Positions 5,484 to 5,972 of a stretch of DNA of 5,972 nucleotides are shown here, in pieces. This stretch comes from Rhodothermaceae bacterium (GTDB taxonomy: Bacteria; Bacteroidota; Rhodothermia; Rhodothermales; JAHEMB01), in assembly GCA_024643915.1 (NCBI GenBank), contig JAHEMB010000261.1, positions 1 through 5,972 on the forward strand, written 5' to 3'. Below the pieces are notes generated by a model. The model saw nothing but the letters and a program-made list of their open reading frames with translations. It did no database searches and was not told the DNA's origin. The translations under genes were made by a program, and so were the position numbers. Numbering within the stretch: position 1 is the first letter of the stretch; every line of letters begins with the position of its first letter.

Positions 5484-5972
5484 TCACTGCCCGAAGTTCG
5501 CGTTTCGCTCCGTCGTCCCCTCTGCCTCCACCGTCACCTCGAATTCCTTTGCAGCCGCCTGCGAGCGAACCGGCTTGACGACGACGCGGTAGGTGCCGGG
5601 CGGAATGGTGAACTCTTTCGGGTTAGAGCTGGCGCTGGTGTAGGTTCGTCCACGGGCCGCTTCCGTCCCGCCTCCGGCTGGCCGCACGCTCAAGGTGGCA
5701 TCAACCAGTTCCGCCCCGCTAACCGCGCCGATGCGTAGGATGCCGCTTTTGAAGTCGTGGCTATGATCCACCCGCTCGCCGCCCTTCACTTCGATCCCTT
5801 CGATCCGAACATCTTCGACGCCCTTCATCTCGACGGAGCCGAGGAGGACATCGTAGGTACCAGACGCCAGGGGCACCACACGCGGGTTGGTCTCCGGCCC
5901 GTTGTAGGTGCGCCCAAAGGCCACCTCCGCGCCGCGCGGATCGAAGACCCGCACACCCGCATCGACCCGGCT
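5484..5972 (-). CDS. C-terminal part of a protein with 88-residue beta-sandwich-type repeats, 5' end outside window
   Basis: The frame is open from the right edge to TGA 5484-5486, giving 163 residues; a GTG at 5952-5954 exists but the homology-like pattern runs through it, so the true start lies beyond the window. Two units are visible. GRTY-x5-NP leading to GTY occurs at fragment residues 20-40 and again at 108-128, a period of 88. Each unit also has a DA-x-(V/L)-x-V strand before GRTY. The linker FKSGILRIGAVSG (74-86) precedes the second unit. The pattern resembles carboxypeptidase-regulatory-like or prealbumin-like repeats, which often decorate secreted or von Willebrand A-type proteins. 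No signal peptide or catalytic residue is visible in this part. I do not recognise the exact family. The gene converges on ssb and shares its terminator region. Confidence 0.85.
   Translation of the reverse strand, partial: SRVDAGVRVFDPRGAEVAFGRTYNGPETNPRVVPLASGTYDVLLGSVEMKGVEDVRIEGIEVKGGERVDHSHDFKSGILRIGAVSGAELVDATLSVRPAGGGTEAARGRTYTSASSNPKEFTIPPGTYRVVVKPVRSQAAAKEFEVTVEAEGTTERNANFGQ

Noticed and set aside
5484..5954. GTG at 5952-5954 as the start of a complete small gene
   Set aside because: The frame and the repeat pattern (DAGVRVFDP) continue upstream of this GTG to the edge, so it is an internal valine codon.

Overview
The window is about 60% GC by eye and carries six genes. Five are on the minus strand: a subtilisin-family protease (cut by the left edge), a secreted protein with a type IX secretion (T9SS) sorting domain, a type III polyketide synthase, MazG, and a repeat protein (cut by the right edge). 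One, ssb, is on the plus strand. The organism is most likely a high-GC member of the Bacteroidota/Rhodothermota group. The main evidence is the C-terminal sorting domain with the NYPNPFNPATTIEFAL signature, followed by LRIFDLLGREV and LPSGLYMY, which is typical of T9SS cargo in Rhodothermota and relatives. The genus cannot be given from this sequence.

Layout from left to right. Positions 1-1115 (minus) encode the N-terminal 371 residues of an exported S8 protease. Seven bases upstream in the gene direction lies 1123-2154 (minus), a T9SS-exported beta-rich protein; the two look like a translationally coupled secretion operon. A non-coding gap (2155-2363) separates them from a type III polyketide synthase at 2364-3488 (minus), which has a complete Cys-His-Asn catalytic triad and a probable GTG start; a weak terminator overlaps its stop codon. 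After 149 non-coding bases comes mazG (3638-4510, minus), a house-cleaning NTP pyrophosphohydrolase with two MazG domains. A 402-base divergent intergenic region (4511-4912) separates mazG from ssb (4913-5407, plus). ssb ends at a strong hairpin terminator shared with a convergent gene (5484-5972, minus) that encodes at least two 88-residue beta-sandwich-type repeats.

The genes fall into unrelated jobs: extracellular proteolysis and surface display, one secondary-metabolite enzyme without visible tailoring partners, nucleotide-pool sanitation, and DNA replication/repair.

The most unusual signal is not a gene. The ssb leader contains a compact hairpin and then an 83-nt multi-segment stem-loop. 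The 5' arm of that stem, CTCCTGG, can pair equally well with its stem partner or with the ssb Shine-Dalgarno. An unpaired A/C-rich stretch lies between stem and Shine-Dalgarno. This has the geometry of a translational switch and suggests autogenous control by SSB, but that is a hypothesis built from base pairing read by eye.
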